DNA of 64,000 nucleotides from Psychromonas sp. L1A2 (GCF_009828855.1 NZ_WUAG01000002.1:1240001-1304000), one strand, 5' to 3'; counted from the first letter of the stretch, positions 48,024-57,009 are shown. Program-made: numbers and translations. The notes: generated by a model from the sequence alone, not told the origin.

Positions 48024-48950
48024 ATGGATATTGATTTAATAACAAATATTTTATACGCCATGATCATGACAGGCACACCACTTTTATTGGTGGCTTTAGG
48101 TGAAATGGTGTGTGAAAAAAGTGGCGTGTTAAACCTAGGCCAAGAAGGCATGATGTTGATGGGTGCGGTCGCTGGTTTTATCGCAATGTATCACACTGAT
48201 AGTTACATTCTTGGTTTTGTATTCGCGATGCTAGTCGGTGTTGCTATGTCGCTTTTATTTGCAGTCATTGCATTACAACTTAACGCAAATCAGGTAGCCG
48301 CTGGGTTAGCACTTACTATCTTTGGAACAGGTTTATCTGCTTTCCTAGGTAATGATTATGAAGGTAAACAAATTTCTATTTTACCTTCACTGGCGATTGC
48401 TGAATTGCAGCATATTCCCATCATAGGCAAAGCTATTTTTGCACAGAATGCCATTGTCTATTTAAGCTGGGTATTAATTGTCGTTGTGTATTTATTTTTC
48501 CGTTACCACCGTCAAGGTTTATCGGTTCGTGCTGTAGGTGAAGACCCAAGTGTAGCGAGTAACTTAGGTTTACCGGTTATGTTGATTCGTTATTTATCCG
48601 TTGCCTTTGGTGGTGCTATGGCGGGGTTAGCAGGTGCTTACTTATCGATTGCTTATACACCGATGTGGACGGAAGGCATGGTGTCAGGTAAAGGTTGGAT
48701 TGCACTGACTTTAGTGGTGTTTGCAAGCTGGCGTATCGAACGTATCATTTTAGGGGCTTACTTATTTGGTTTTGCAAGCATCATGCACCTCGTTGCACAG
48801 GGCTTAAACTGGGATATCTCCTCTAACTTATTAGCGATGATGCCGTATATTGCAACGCTAGTTGTGTTAGTGATGTTAAGTCGAGATAAGCAACGCTTGA
48901 AGTTGTTTGAACCGATGGCATTAGGTAAACCATGGCATAGGAGCAGTTAA
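48024..48950 (+). CDS. Second ABC importer permease, second subunit
   Basis: A 308-residue permease with the family stretches MVCEKSGVLNLGQEGMMLMG (about 28-47) and GLSVRAVGEDPSVASNLG. It ends the operon before a strong terminator. The likely binding protein (59022) and xanthine dehydrogenase genes lie beyond a 4.8-kb accessory insertion. Confidence 0.92.
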   Translation: MDIDLITNILYAMIMTGTPLLLVALGEMVCEKSGVLNLGQEGMMLMGAVAGFIAMYHTDSYILGFVFAMLVGVAMSLLFAVIALQLNANQVAAGLALTIFGTGLSAFLGNDYEGKQISILPSLAIAELQHIPIIGKAIFAQNAIVYLSWVLIVVVYLFFRYHRQGLSVRAVGEDPSVASNLGLPVMLIRYLSVAFGGAMAGLAGAYLSIAYTPMWTEGMVSGKGWIALTLVVFASWRIERIILGAYLFGFASIMHLVAQGLNWDISSNLLAMMPYIATLVVLVMLSRDKQRLKLFEPMALGKPWHRSS

Positions 48951-49003
48951 CCTTACGAGGTTGGTAATCGCTTACTTTTTGGTTTTTTAATGGGAAATCT
49001 ATG

Positions 49004-49036
49004 GCCGTTGTTATGGTGATAGCAACGGCTTTTTTT
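49004..49036 (+). terminator. Intrinsic terminator of the second ABC operon
   Basis: GCCGTTG (49004-49010) pairs with CAACGGC (49023-49029), followed by seven T, 54 bases after the permease stop codon. Confidence 0.88.
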
Positions 49037-49068
49037 ATGCTTTTTATTAGTGCTGGATCTAGTGTTTA

Positions 49069-49547
49069 GAGTTGAATTCGTCTGCGCTCATCCGGTCAGT
49101 TTGATTAATTGTATGCTTTGGTATTCCGCCCTTGCGGCGTGTTCATTTTCTTTAAATGGCCAAAGAAAACAGAACCAAAAGAAAGGCCAGCCGAGCGTTT
49201 TCTGACCCAAAGAATAAATGGCTTTTATAACTCACCGGCTCTTACGGCACATCCATGTGCCAAACGAGCCTAATCCAAACATCCTGTTTGGCTTTGCTAA
49301 AAGCAATTCATTATTTGGGAAAACTAGACGGCAGAGAGTTGTCGCCATGTTGAGTAATGTTTTATGCTTTGCTTTTACCCTTTTATGAAAACCTAAGATA
49401 TGCACTCAAACGATACGATCACCAATATCTGTAAAGCAGCTTTGACTTTGGGGCGCTGACTTTAGTCTGCATTCTTTGCTTTTGTGTGTTTGTTTTTCCC
49501 TCTTCTACTTCACGTGGAAACCATACTTTTTAAGCTTAATTTACTTT
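49069..49547. repeat. Tandem structured repeat, unit A
   Basis: First of four tandem units starting GAGTTGAATTCGTCTGCGCT. It contains several nested hairpins: CGCC/GGCG, TTTTCTTT/AAAGAAAA with outer GTTC/GAAC, GGCACA-TCCA-TGTGCC, CCAAACA-TCC-TGTTTGG, and an outer stem pairing the segment near 49206 with AAAAGCAATTCATTATTTGG near 49300. The most diverged unit; its first long stem differs on both arms from units B-D. No credible coding frame. Confidence 0.8.
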
Positions 49548-50013
49548 GAGTTGAATTCGTCTGCGCTCATCCGGTCTGTTTGATATTTATCATCAGTGTT
49601 TTCGCCCTGTCGGCGACTTTACTTTCCTTTGAATGGCCAAAAGGAAAGTAAGCAAAGGAAAGGCCAACCGAGCGTTTTCTCATCCAAATATAAATTGCTT
49701 TTATAACACACCGACTCTTACGGCACATCCATGTGCCAAACGAGCCTAATCCAAACATCCTGTTTGGCTTTGCTAAAAGCAATTCATTATTTGGGAAAAC
49801 TAGACGGCGGTGAGTTGTAGCCACATTGAACAATGTTTTGCTTTTGCCTGTTTATAAAAACCTGAAATACAAATTAAAACGATAATTACCCATCAATGTG
49901 AAACAGCTTTGACTTTGAGGCGCTGACTTTAGTCTGCATTCTTTGCTTTTGTGTGTTTGTTTTTCCCTCTTCTACTTCACGTGGAAACCATACTTTTTAA
50001 GCTTAATTTACTT
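49548..50013. repeat. Tandem structured repeat, unit B
   Basis: About 466 bp. The first long hairpin is TTACTTTCCTTT with AAAGGAAAGTAA around GAATGGCCA. The same two TCC-loop hairpins are present. The block GGCGCTGACTTTAGTCTGC closes the unit, as in A and C. The minus-strand open frame 49567-49833 is a by-product of the repeat. Confidence 0.8.
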
Positions 50014-50524
50014 GAGTTGGATTCGTCTGCGCTCATCCGGTCAGTTTGATATTTATTATCAGTGTTTTCACCCTGTCGGCGACTTTACTTTCCTTTGAAT
50101 GGCCAAAAGGAAAGTAAGCAAAGGAAAGGCCAAACGAGCCTAATCCAAACATCCTGTTTGGCTTTGCTAAAAGCAATTCATTATTTGGGAAAACTAGACG
50201 GCGGGGAGTTGTAGCCATATTGAGTAATGTTTTATGCTTTGCTCTTACCCTTTTATGAAAGCCTAAGATATGCACTCAAACGATACGATCACCAATCTCT
50301 GTAAAACAACTTTGACTTTGGGGCGCTGACTTTAGTCTGCATTCTTTGCCTGTGTGTGTTTATTAAAACCTAAAAATACTAACTCGAACGATGTCCTTAG
50401 CAACTGAGTAAAACAAATTTTGACTTTGGGGCGCTGACTTTAGTCTGCATTCTTTGCTTTTGTGTGTTTGTTTTTCCCTCTTCTACTTCACGTGGAAACC
50501 ATACTTTTTAAGCTTAATTTACTT
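50014..50524. repeat. Tandem structured repeat, unit C (internal deletion and duplication)
   Basis: This unit lacks the about 100-bp stretch from the GAGCGTTTT region through the GGCACATCCATGTGCC hairpin, joined at a shared CCAA. It instead has the TTTGACTTTGGGGCGCTGAC block twice (about 50309 and 50415). Confidence 0.8.
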
Positions 50525-50840
50525 GAGTTGAATTCGTCTGTGCTCATCCGGTCAGTTTGATATTTATTATCAGTGTTTTCGCCCTGTCGGCGACTTTACT
50601 TTCCTTTGAATGGCCAAAAGGAAAGTAAGCAAAGGAAAGGCCAACCGAGCGTTTTCTAATCCAAATAATAAATTGCTTTTATAACGCACCGGCTCTTACG
50701 GCACATCCATGTGCCAAACGAGCCTAATCCAAACATCCTGTTTGGCTTTGCTAAAAGTAATTGATTATTTGGGAAAACTAGACGGTGGGATTGTTCGTCC
50801 ACATTGAGCAATGTTTTATGCTAATTTTAGCCTGTTTGAC
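50525..50840. repeat. Tandem structured repeat, unit D (3' truncated)
   Basis: Last copy, ending after the AATGTTTTATGC segment. Its large stem has changes (GTAATTGATTATTTGG) that keep pairing with CCAAATAATAAATTGC through a G-U pair. It is followed by unique AT-rich DNA before the next gene. Confidence 0.8.
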
Positions 50841-51033
50841 AAAAACTTAAGCTCACCCTCTACAGAATAAATATATTTCTGTATTTCTACCGTAAATGCA
50901 GAATTATTCTATCTATCCACATGATTAAGGTTTTATTTTTATTTTTAACGTTTTGATTGGTTTATTTATTTTAGTATTCTATTATCAAATTTAAATAAAA
51001 TAGAGTGTTCTGCCTACCAAATAGAAATACGGA

Positions 51034-51609
51034 ATGATTCTATTTAATTACGCTGCTATAAGCCTAGGAGGAAGTGTGGCAACAACATTGATAGAGGTCG
51101 CTGATACTGCAGTGAAAATTGGTTTAGGTGGTTTAATTACTTTGGTGGGGACTTTTTTTATAGCCAAATTGAACCATAAACATGAGTATAAAAAAGATAG
51201 ACAAAAACGTTTCCATGATGCTCTTGAGCTGGTTAGTGAACAGATCGAGGAAATGACACATGTTTCATTACGCTATTGGGCATTCGTAACTGAATGGGTT
51301 AGAAACAATCAAAAAGATCTGGGGCTTACAGACAAAAGACAGCAAGAGCTAGATAAAACTAAGATTGAGCTTTTTGACCAATTCAAAAACCTAACAGTTG
51401 CCGAATCCAAATTACTACTTTTAGGGCTTAAAGTACCGTCTCAATTGTTAAGGGATTACGGAGTGTTCTTGAAAGAAATGCGTAGAGACTACTATGATGG
51501 CAAGAAATCTATCACAGAAAAGCAAATGGAAGAAGTGAGAACAACACTTCTAGCTAAAAGAGAGTCGCTTTTTCAGTCACTTTCTAGCTCTTATAAAAAC
51601 GACTTATAA
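51034..51609 (+). CDS. Membrane-anchored helical protein of unknown function
   Basis: A 191-residue protein not recognised by family. One membrane helix lies near residues 27-46 (VKIGLGGLITLVGTFFIAKL), followed by a basic stop-transfer (NHKHEYKKDRQKR) and a long, charged, mostly helical cytoplasmic part with coiled-coil tendency up to the C-terminus. It sits between the tandem repeats and a cassette-like HNH gene, so it is probably acquired. The frame is well formed and its end lies 38 bases before the proposed cassette boundary. Confidence 0.6.
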   Translation: MILFNYAAISLGGSVATTLIEVADTAVKIGLGGLITLVGTFFIAKLNHKHEYKKDRQKRFHDALELVSEQIEEMTHVSLRYWAFVTEWVRNNQKDLGLTDKRQQELDKTKIELFDQFKNLTVAESKLLLLGLKVPSQLLRDYGVFLKEMRRDYYDGKKSITEKQMEEVRTTLLAKRESLFQSLSSSYKNDL

Positions 51610-51646
51610 GTTAATCAACTGGATGTATTAAGGTTGTCATTAAGAT

Positions 51647-51654
51647 GTTAGTTT
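51647..51654 (+). other. Proposed integron cassette boundary (core site)
   Basis: GTTAGTTT is the exact reverse complement of AAACTAAC at 52477-52484, the left core of the attC-like site. In integron arrays the first bases of a cassette are complementary to the left core of its own attC, so this would be the cassette start. Confidence 0.45.
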
Positions 51655-51688
51655 ACCAAGTTTATATTTTCCAATTGAGATCTAAGTT

Positions 51689-52471
51689 ATGAATGTCGGT
51701 TGTATTTTTTGTAGTGGAAATGGAAGGCTTTCTAAAGAGCACATATACCCTGATTGGCTTAAAGAGCATTTAATTCGAAGTGATGATAACTTGTCTAGAC
51801 ACAAGGTTACACAAAATAGTCAGGATCCTAAAACTGGCAAGCTTCAAAGGCCAATTGATTTTCATAAACAAAAATTAAGAGTGGTTTGTGAAAACTGTAA
51901 TAATGGTTGGATGAGTAGATTGCAAAGTTTATCAAAACCTCATTTGATTCCTTTACTTAATGGTGACTGGAGTAAGCTAACAAAAGATAGCTTTAGCGTA
52001 ATTTCAGCTTGGTCTGCAATGTTTACAATAGTTAATGAACTTTCTCACCCTGCAACGGCAACAGTACCCAAAGCAGAAAGATACTTTCTAAAAGAAAATA
52101 ATTTACCGCCTCCAACATGGAATATTTGGCTTGGAAAGCACAACCCACAATTAGACCATCCTGCATTAATTAATCATTTTGGCTTTAAAACTTTCCAGCA
52201 AAACTTCCAAACAACTGGATTTACTGTCGGAAAGTTATTTATACAAACCTTCATGGCTAGCCCTTCATGTGATTTATCAGCTAAAAAGATTAAAGAGTTT
52301 GATAGTAGTTTTGATACCATGAAAATATTTCCAATCAACTCTGTTGGTTGTCGTTCTATACCGGTGAAGAACTATACAAAACCTGAATTACTGTTAGTTT
52401 CAAATTCTATTGCCAAAAGCTTTAAATTAAGAGTAATGGATGATTTAAATATATTATGGAACGAGTCGTAG
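51689..52471 (+). CDS. HNH-type endonuclease-like protein in a cassette
   Basis: A 260-residue protein with an N-terminal zinc/HNH-like module: Cys5 and Cys8 (CIFC), EHIYPDWL with His18, then Cys67 and Cys70 in VVCENCNNGWMS. This CxxC, HxxP and CxxCNNGWMS arrangement is common in small HNH-like proteins of mobile and defence regions. The remaining 180 residues are not recognised and could recognise substrate. DNA cleavage is inferred. The gene is enclosed by a putative integron core site (51647) and an attC-like site (52478-52577). Confidence 0.65.
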   Translation: MNVGCIFCSGNGRLSKEHIYPDWLKEHLIRSDDNLSRHKVTQNSQDPKTGKLQRPIDFHKQKLRVVCENCNNGWMSRLQSLSKPHLIPLLNGDWSKLTKDSFSVISAWSAMFTIVNELSHPATATVPKAERYFLKENNLPPPTWNIWLGKHNPQLDHPALINHFGFKTFQQNFQTTGFTVGKLFIQTFMASPSCDLSAKKIKEFDSSFDTMKIFPINSVGCRSIPVKNYTKPELLLVSNSIAKSFKLRVMDDLNILWNES

Positions 52472-52477
52472 AAAGCA

Positions 52478-52577
52478 AACTAACAAAGCACTTAAACGAA
52501 ATTAAAACAGTGACTTACGATTATCTTCGCTACATATTACAACCCACAATTTTAGTCCGCTTAGTGCGGCGTTGAGG
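52478..52577 (+). other. attC-like recombination site
   Basis: A 100-base imperfect inverted repeat. Left core AACTAAC and right core GTTGAGG pair only through AAC/GTT, as expected inside an array. Inner arms GCACTTAAACG (52488-52498) and CGCTTAGTGC (52559-52568) pair with one extrahelical T, and AAA/CGG between them stays unpaired, matching the unpaired spacer and extrahelical base of attC. The cores deviate by one base each from RYYYAAC and GTTRRRY. Confidence 0.55.
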
Positions 52578-52712
52578 CTGTAGAATAACTCGTTTTTTGT
52601 AAATCAATAATAAACATCTATTTTTAACTTTTTGTTTTATTTGATCATTAAATTTTAAAAGTAATTTTTTCTTGAAAATAGAAAAATTCTACTGCCTCGT
52701 TATGAATATTGG

Positions 52713-53366
52713 ATGAATAATATGGAAAAACTGAATGTTCTTAAAGTTTGTATCTGGGTTAAAGAGTTCTCGCATCCAATTAGAGTATTTGGTGTTATCT
52801 TTTTTGCTTTGGCTTTGATTACTGGGGTTATATGGAGTTTGGGGAACGAAGTTGAGCCTATCGCCTTTGTTTTAAGCCTTATGAGTTCATTATGTTTCGC
52901 ATCACCAGCTGCCGCAGAGTATTTAGTCCCAAATCGTAAACCTGTAAAACAAATGACATATGATGAATTATTAATATTTATTCCAACTACTGATTATAAA
53001 AATGACTGGAAAGGCTTATCTTCGGTTGAGGCTAGCGAGTACTTTTTAAAGGAGGATCCTAGATTGAGGTTTAGAACAAGATATTCCGAAGATGGTATTC
53101 AAGCTCGTGACTTTAGAGAGCCTTGGGCTAATTGTTATTTACATCCACATGCAACAAGTTATTGGCATGAGCTTTATTACGATGGTGCATTTATTCATCG
53201 AACAATTCTAATATCTGTAGATGATGGGAAATCTTTACTACCCGCTCCAGATATTGATTCAGGTATGGTTCGTGATTTCGAATATTCAGTTGCCAAAATT
53301 CATGATGTGTTAAATAACGTAGATTCCTACTTAGAAAAGTCGGGGCTACATCGAATAGATTCATAA
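52713..53366 (+). CDS. Membrane protein of unknown function in a cassette-like position
   Basis: A 217-residue protein. Two hydrophobic helices (about 25-45 and 50-72) at the N-terminus are followed by a soluble domain of about 140 residues rich in aromatic and charged residues (FREPWANCYLHPHATSYWHE). I do not recognise the family. It follows the attC-like site by 136 bases and ends within a few bases of a group II intron remnant on the opposite strand, so it is likely a second cassette gene. Confidence 0.6.
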   Translation: MNNMEKLNVLKVCIWVKEFSHPIRVFGVIFFALALITGVIWSLGNEVEPIAFVLSLMSSLCFASPAAAEYLVPNRKPVKQMTYDELLIFIPTTDYKNDWKGLSSVEASEYFLKEDPRLRFRTRYSEDGIQARDFREPWANCYLHPHATSYWHELYYDGAFIHRTILISVDDGKSLLPAPDIDSGMVRDFEYSVAKIHDVLNNVDSYLEKSGLHRIDS

Positions 53367-53690
53367 TCACGTAGCCGGAGGTACCTAACCTCCAGCCCCC
53401 ACACCACCCTGTATGCGGCTCCGCACAGGGCGGTTCATCTTATGATTAATAGTGAATATTAATCCACAAATCCTTTAATGAAATCAAACCTTGTTTGGCT
53501 AAAAACTCATTGCAGACCGTACTACTGAGCCCTTTGATTTTCGAACTACGACAAGGGCTTTTGCCGGTGATACCACAACTGATTACAAGTCGCTCACTTA
53601 CTCCTAGCCTAATTAAAGATCTGGCTTAGGTTCTCTTCTGATCAATAGAAAGTAAGGCGCTGCAAGGAGGAATACCAAAGCCTATCATTA
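53367..53690 (-). mobile_element. 3' remnant of a group II intron
   Basis: On the minus strand: C-terminal maturase coding remnant (53446-53625 and beyond), then a 34-base domain V-like hairpin (53402-53435, lower stem ACCGCCCTGT/ACAGGGTGGT, two-base bulge, upper stem GCG-GAGC-CGC), then a domain VI-like GGAGGT/ACCTCC hairpin (about 53378-53394). The 3' end falls near 53367-53372, right after the stop of the cassette gene. The 5' part is missing. Confidence 0.7.
53446..53625 (-). pseudogene. Group II intron maturase/reverse transcriptase, C-terminal fragment
   Basis: Sixty codons read ARSLIRLGVSERLV at the start and end in LAKQGLISLKDLWINIHY. This matches the usual C-terminus of group II intron reverse transcriptases (NLIKLGV..., then GLISL near the end). 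An in-frame TAA at 53626-53628 precedes it and the frame continues upstream as LLSIDQKRT, so the gene is both truncated and interrupted. Confidence 0.75.
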
Positions 53691-53741
53691 ACCTTAATGA
53701 CTGGACTAGCGCAAACGAGCTATACCAAACAGCACAAACCA

Positions 53742-54638
53742 TTAACCAACCTTACTTTTTTTGCTTTGCAAAGCGCTTAAATGAACCAAGTTATTTTGTA
53801 ACTCTTTCCATTGTTTACCCTTTTGTTTCGGTTGTTCAACTTGTAAGCTTTGGTAAAGATCCACCAGCTGCCCTGCTATTGAAATAGCGACTTCCATTGG
53901 TAACTTACCCGAGACTTCTTTTAGGCCAACAGGACAGGTCATGCTTTGTACCTGCTTATCTGTAAAACCTCTTTGTGCTAAACGGTATTGGAATTTCTTC
54001 GCTTTGGTATCTGAACCGATAACACCAAGCCATAACGAATCGGCACGCTTAATAATCGCCTGAGTTAATGAAAAATCTAATTGATGATTATGAGTTAATA
54101 TTAAGAAAGCCGTATTTTTAGTGGCACTTTTTACTTGATCAGTAGGTTCTTCATCTACTATTTTTTTCACGTTTGCTGGCACGTGTTCTGGGAATAAATC
54201 TGCACGGCTATCAATCCAGCGGACACGAATTGGAAGTTGAGCGAGAACCGGTATTAAGGCTTGCGCGACATGACCTGCACCGTACACATCTAATTGCATA
54301 CTATCGCTAGCAAACACTTCAAACAATACAACGACCTGTCCACCACAACATTGCCCTAGATTGGCACCTAGTTGGAAGTTTTCAACTTGCTGGCATGTTT
54401 CTCCTTGTTCAATTAATTGGCGAGCCTGTTTAATCGCTTTAAATTCTAAATGGCCGCCTCCAATGGTGGCGTAAATATTATGTTCACTGACCACCATCTT
54501 CGTACCACTAGCACGAGGTGTAGAACCTGCGGTGCTTAGCAGCGTTACAATCACATAGGTTTCTGTGCCTTGCTCAAGCTCTGTAGCCGCTTCTAACCAG
54601 CTATGGGCGTGTAAGCCTTGCGTTGAGATATTAAGCAT
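53742..54638 (-). CDS. xdhC: Xanthine dehydrogenase accessory protein XdhC
   Basis: A 298-residue cytoplasmic chaperone that binds and sulfurates molybdenum cofactor for insertion in xanthine dehydrogenase. Seen: LLSTAGSTPRASGTKMVV near residue 33, IGGGHLEFKAIKQAR, LGQCCGGQV with the Cys pair, and the Rossmann segment LDVYGAGHVAQAL in the C-terminal half. The frame is open further upstream, but the ATG at 54638, with AAGGA before it, fits the family; it overlaps xdhB by eight bases. Last gene of xdhABC. Confidence 0.92.
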   Translation of the reverse strand: MLNISTQGLHAHSWLEAATELEQGTETYVIVTLLSTAGSTPRASGTKMVVSEHNIYATIGGGHLEFKAIKQARQLIEQGETCQQVENFQLGANLGQCCGGQVVVLFEVFASDSMQLDVYGAGHVAQALIPVLAQLPIRVRWIDSRADLFPEHVPANVKKIVDEEPTDQVKSATKNTAFLILTHNHQLDFSLTQAIIKRADSLWLGVIGSDTKAKKFQYRLAQRGFTDKQVQSMTCPVGLKEVSGKLPMEVAISIAGQLVDLYQSLQVEQPKQKGKQWKELQNNLVHLSALQSKKSKVG

Positions 54639-57009
54639 CGCCAGTTCCTTTTTTATCAGTGCCTTGTTTCCCTGATTTTTGATCCTGTAACCAATCTTTC
54701 GCCACTTGTACTGCACCTAAAACACATTCAGCGGTAGCAGGTGTATTCAAGCTTGGTGCAAATTGATAGTCAGTGATACTCGCAACGGCATTACGTAATG
54801 CACTCCATACGCTTATCCCCAACATAAATGGTGGTTCACCCACGGCTTTAGATTTAAACACAGTGGTAGCAGGATTTTTTGAATCATACAGCGTCACGTT
54901 AAATTCTGCTGGCGTATCACCAATTGCAGGTATTTTATAAGTCGCAGGTGCATTACTTGCTAATACACCATTGTCATTCCAACTGAGATCTTCGGTTGTT
55001 AACCATCCCATCCCTTGAATAAAGGCCCCTTCGATTTGGCCAACGTCCAATGCTGGGTTAATTGAGTTACCCACATCATGCAATATATCAACACGGGTAA
55101 CGGTATTTTCACCGGTTAGCACATCAATTTCGACTTCACTCAAGGCAATACCGTACGCATAATAAAAGAAAGGATGCCCTTCCGCTTTTTCACGGTCGTA
55201 GTAGATTTCTGGTGTTGCGTAAAAGCCAGTAGAAGAAAGTGAAATACGGTTTAAGTAAGCAAGGTTAATTAACTCAGCAAAACTAATTTGACCTTTTTCA
55301 TGGATCAATTGGTTATCCACTAACGCCAAACTATCTGGTTCCACATCAAAATGTGTAGCGGCAAACTCAAACAATCTTTCTTTAATGGTATTGGCCGCAT
55401 TTAATGCTGCCATGCCATTTAAGTCAGTACCGCTTGATGCTGCAGTAGGCGAAGTATTTGGGACTTTATCGGTGCGCGTTGCATTGACTAAAATATGTTG
55501 CATATCGATAGACAATGTTTGCGCGACTATTTGTGCAATTTTAGTATTTAATCCCTGTCCCATTTCAGTGCCGCCATGGTTTACATGAACGGTTCCATCG
55601 GAATAGATAACAACTAATGCTCCGGCTTGGTTTAAATGTTGAACCGTAAATGAAATACCAAACTTAACCGGTGTTAATGACAACCCTTTTTTGATAATAG
55701 GTGATGTTTTATTAAAGGTTTCAATGGCTGTTTTACGCGCCCAATAATCGCTCTCTTGTTCCATTTGGGCGATCATATCCTGCAATATAAATTGCTCAAC
55801 TTTTTGTTTATAAGGCGTTAAGTCACGTCCTGGTGCATACAGGTTTAATTTGCGAATTTCTAATGGATCTTTACCGAGGTAATAAGCGATATCGTCTACT
55901 AACTGCTCCGCCATGATCATCCCCTGCGGGCCACCAAAGCCACGAAATGCAGTGTTACTAACGGTATTAGTTTTACAACGGTTACCATTAATATGTGCAT
56001 TGGGATAGTAATAAGCGTTGTCAGCATGGAACAAAGCACGGTCAACAATCGCATCAGATAAATCTGGCGAATAACCACAATACCCATTGATATCGATATC
56101 AACACCGGTGATTAAACCATTGTCATCAAATCCAACTTGGTAAGTATTATAAAAAGGATGGCGTTTACCTGTACTTTTAAAGTCATCACTACGTGCTAAA
56201 CGAATTTTAACGCTGCGACCTGTGTAATAAGCAGCTAACGCAGCTAGGCAAGCCCATGGTGCAGCTTGCGTTTCTTTACCACCAAAAGCACCGCCCATTC
56301 GACGCATTTCGACAGTTACATAGTTAAATGGTTGGTTTAATACTTTAGCGACTAGATGCTGAACCTCAGATGGATGCTGACTTGAAGATTGTATAAACAT
56401 GCCTCCATCTTCTGTTGGTGTTGCAATACTCACCTGCCCTTCTAAATAAAAGTGCTCTTGACCACCCACATATAACTCACCACTCACTTGATGCGTTGCG
56501 TCTTTAATCGCTTGTTGTGCATCGCCTCGGTGTAGCGCATGTGGAGGACGAACCCAGCTTTTATTGGCAATGGCTTCTTTAATATCAATAACAGCGGCGG
56601 TCTCTTGGTATTCAATCGCGACTTTTCGGGCTGCAATACGTGCAGTTTGGTAACTCGTTGCAACCACTAACAAAATCGGTTGGCTATGATATTCAACGAC
56701 GTCATCTGTTAATAAAATATCACCCGAAAAAACCGGACCAATATCATTTTTACCTGGAATATCTTGTGTACCATAAATAGCAACAACACCTTCAATTTGT
56801 AATGCATCGCTGGTATCGATTGATAATATCTTACCGCTACTAATCGTCGATAACACAGGGTAAGCGTGCAAGCTATTCACTTCCTCTGGTCTATCATCAA
56901 TATAAGCCGCTTTACCAATAACTTGTTTTACCGCGCTTTCGTGTATGAAAGAGCTACCAATTGCATTCTTTGTAGACCCACTTGGTTTATCTGTTTTAAA
57001 GTGACGCAT
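54631..57009 (-). CDS. xdhB: Xanthine dehydrogenase, molybdopterin-binding subunit
   Basis: A 792-residue large subunit. Cofactor and active-site motifs: GGQEHFYLEGQ, MGGAFGGKET, NTAFRGFGGPQGM with the substrate Arg, HGGTEMGQGL and KAVGEPPFMLG with the catalytic Glu. These are the xanthine rather than aldehyde oxidase patterns. It oxidises hypoxanthine and xanthine to urate, with electrons leaving through the XdhA subunit. The frame is open from 57057, but ATG 57009 has an AAGGA site and matches the usual start MRHFK. It overlaps xdhA by 14 bases. Confidence 0.95.
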   Translation of the reverse strand: MRHFKTDKPSGSTKNAIGSSFIHESAVKQVIGKAAYIDDRPEEVNSLHAYPVLSTISSGKILSIDTSDALQIEGVVAIYGTQDIPGKNDIGPVFSGDILLTDDVVEYHSQPILLVVATSYQTARIAARKVAIEYQETAAVIDIKEAIANKSWVRPPHALHRGDAQQAIKDATHQVSGELYVGGQEHFYLEGQVSIATPTEDGGMFIQSSSQHPSEVQHLVAKVLNQPFNYVTVEMRRMGGAFGGKETQAAPWACLAALAAYYTGRSVKIRLARSDDFKSTGKRHPFYNTYQVGFDDNGLITGVDIDINGYCGYSPDLSDAIVDRALFHADNAYYYPNAHINGNRCKTNTVSNTAFRGFGGPQGMIMAEQLVDDIAYYLGKDPLEIRKLNLYAPGRDLTPYKQKVEQFILQDMIAQMEQESDYWARKTAIETFNKTSPIIKKGLSLTPVKFGISFTVQHLNQAGALVVIYSDGTVHVNHGGTEMGQGLNTKIAQIVAQTLSIDMQHILVNATRTDKVPNTSPTAASSGTDLNGMAALNAANTIKERLFEFAATHFDVEPDSLALVDNQLIHEKGQISFAELINLAYLNRISLSSTGFYATPEIYYDREKAEGHPFFYYAYGIALSEVEIDVLTGENTVTRVDILHDVGNSINPALDVGQIEGAFIQGMGWLTTEDLSWNDNGVLASNAPATYKIPAIGDTPAEFNVTLYDSKNPATTVFKSKAVGEPPFMLGISVWSALRNAVASITDYQFAPSLNTPATAECVLGAVQVAKDWLQDQKSGKQGTDKKGTGDA

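Noticed and set aside
49567..49833. Minus-strand open frame of 88 codons within tandem unit B
   Set aside because: It lies wholly inside the structured repeat; its counterparts in other units are broken or shortened, and base changes preserve hairpins rather than the protein.
50033..50275. Minus-strand open frame of 80 codons within tandem unit C
   Set aside because: Same repeat by-product, joined across the unit C deletion; no ribosome-binding site.
49069..50840. Possible CRISPR array
   Set aside because: Units are about 480 bp, hairpin-rich throughout and without regularly spaced short repeats and unique spacers; no cas genes.
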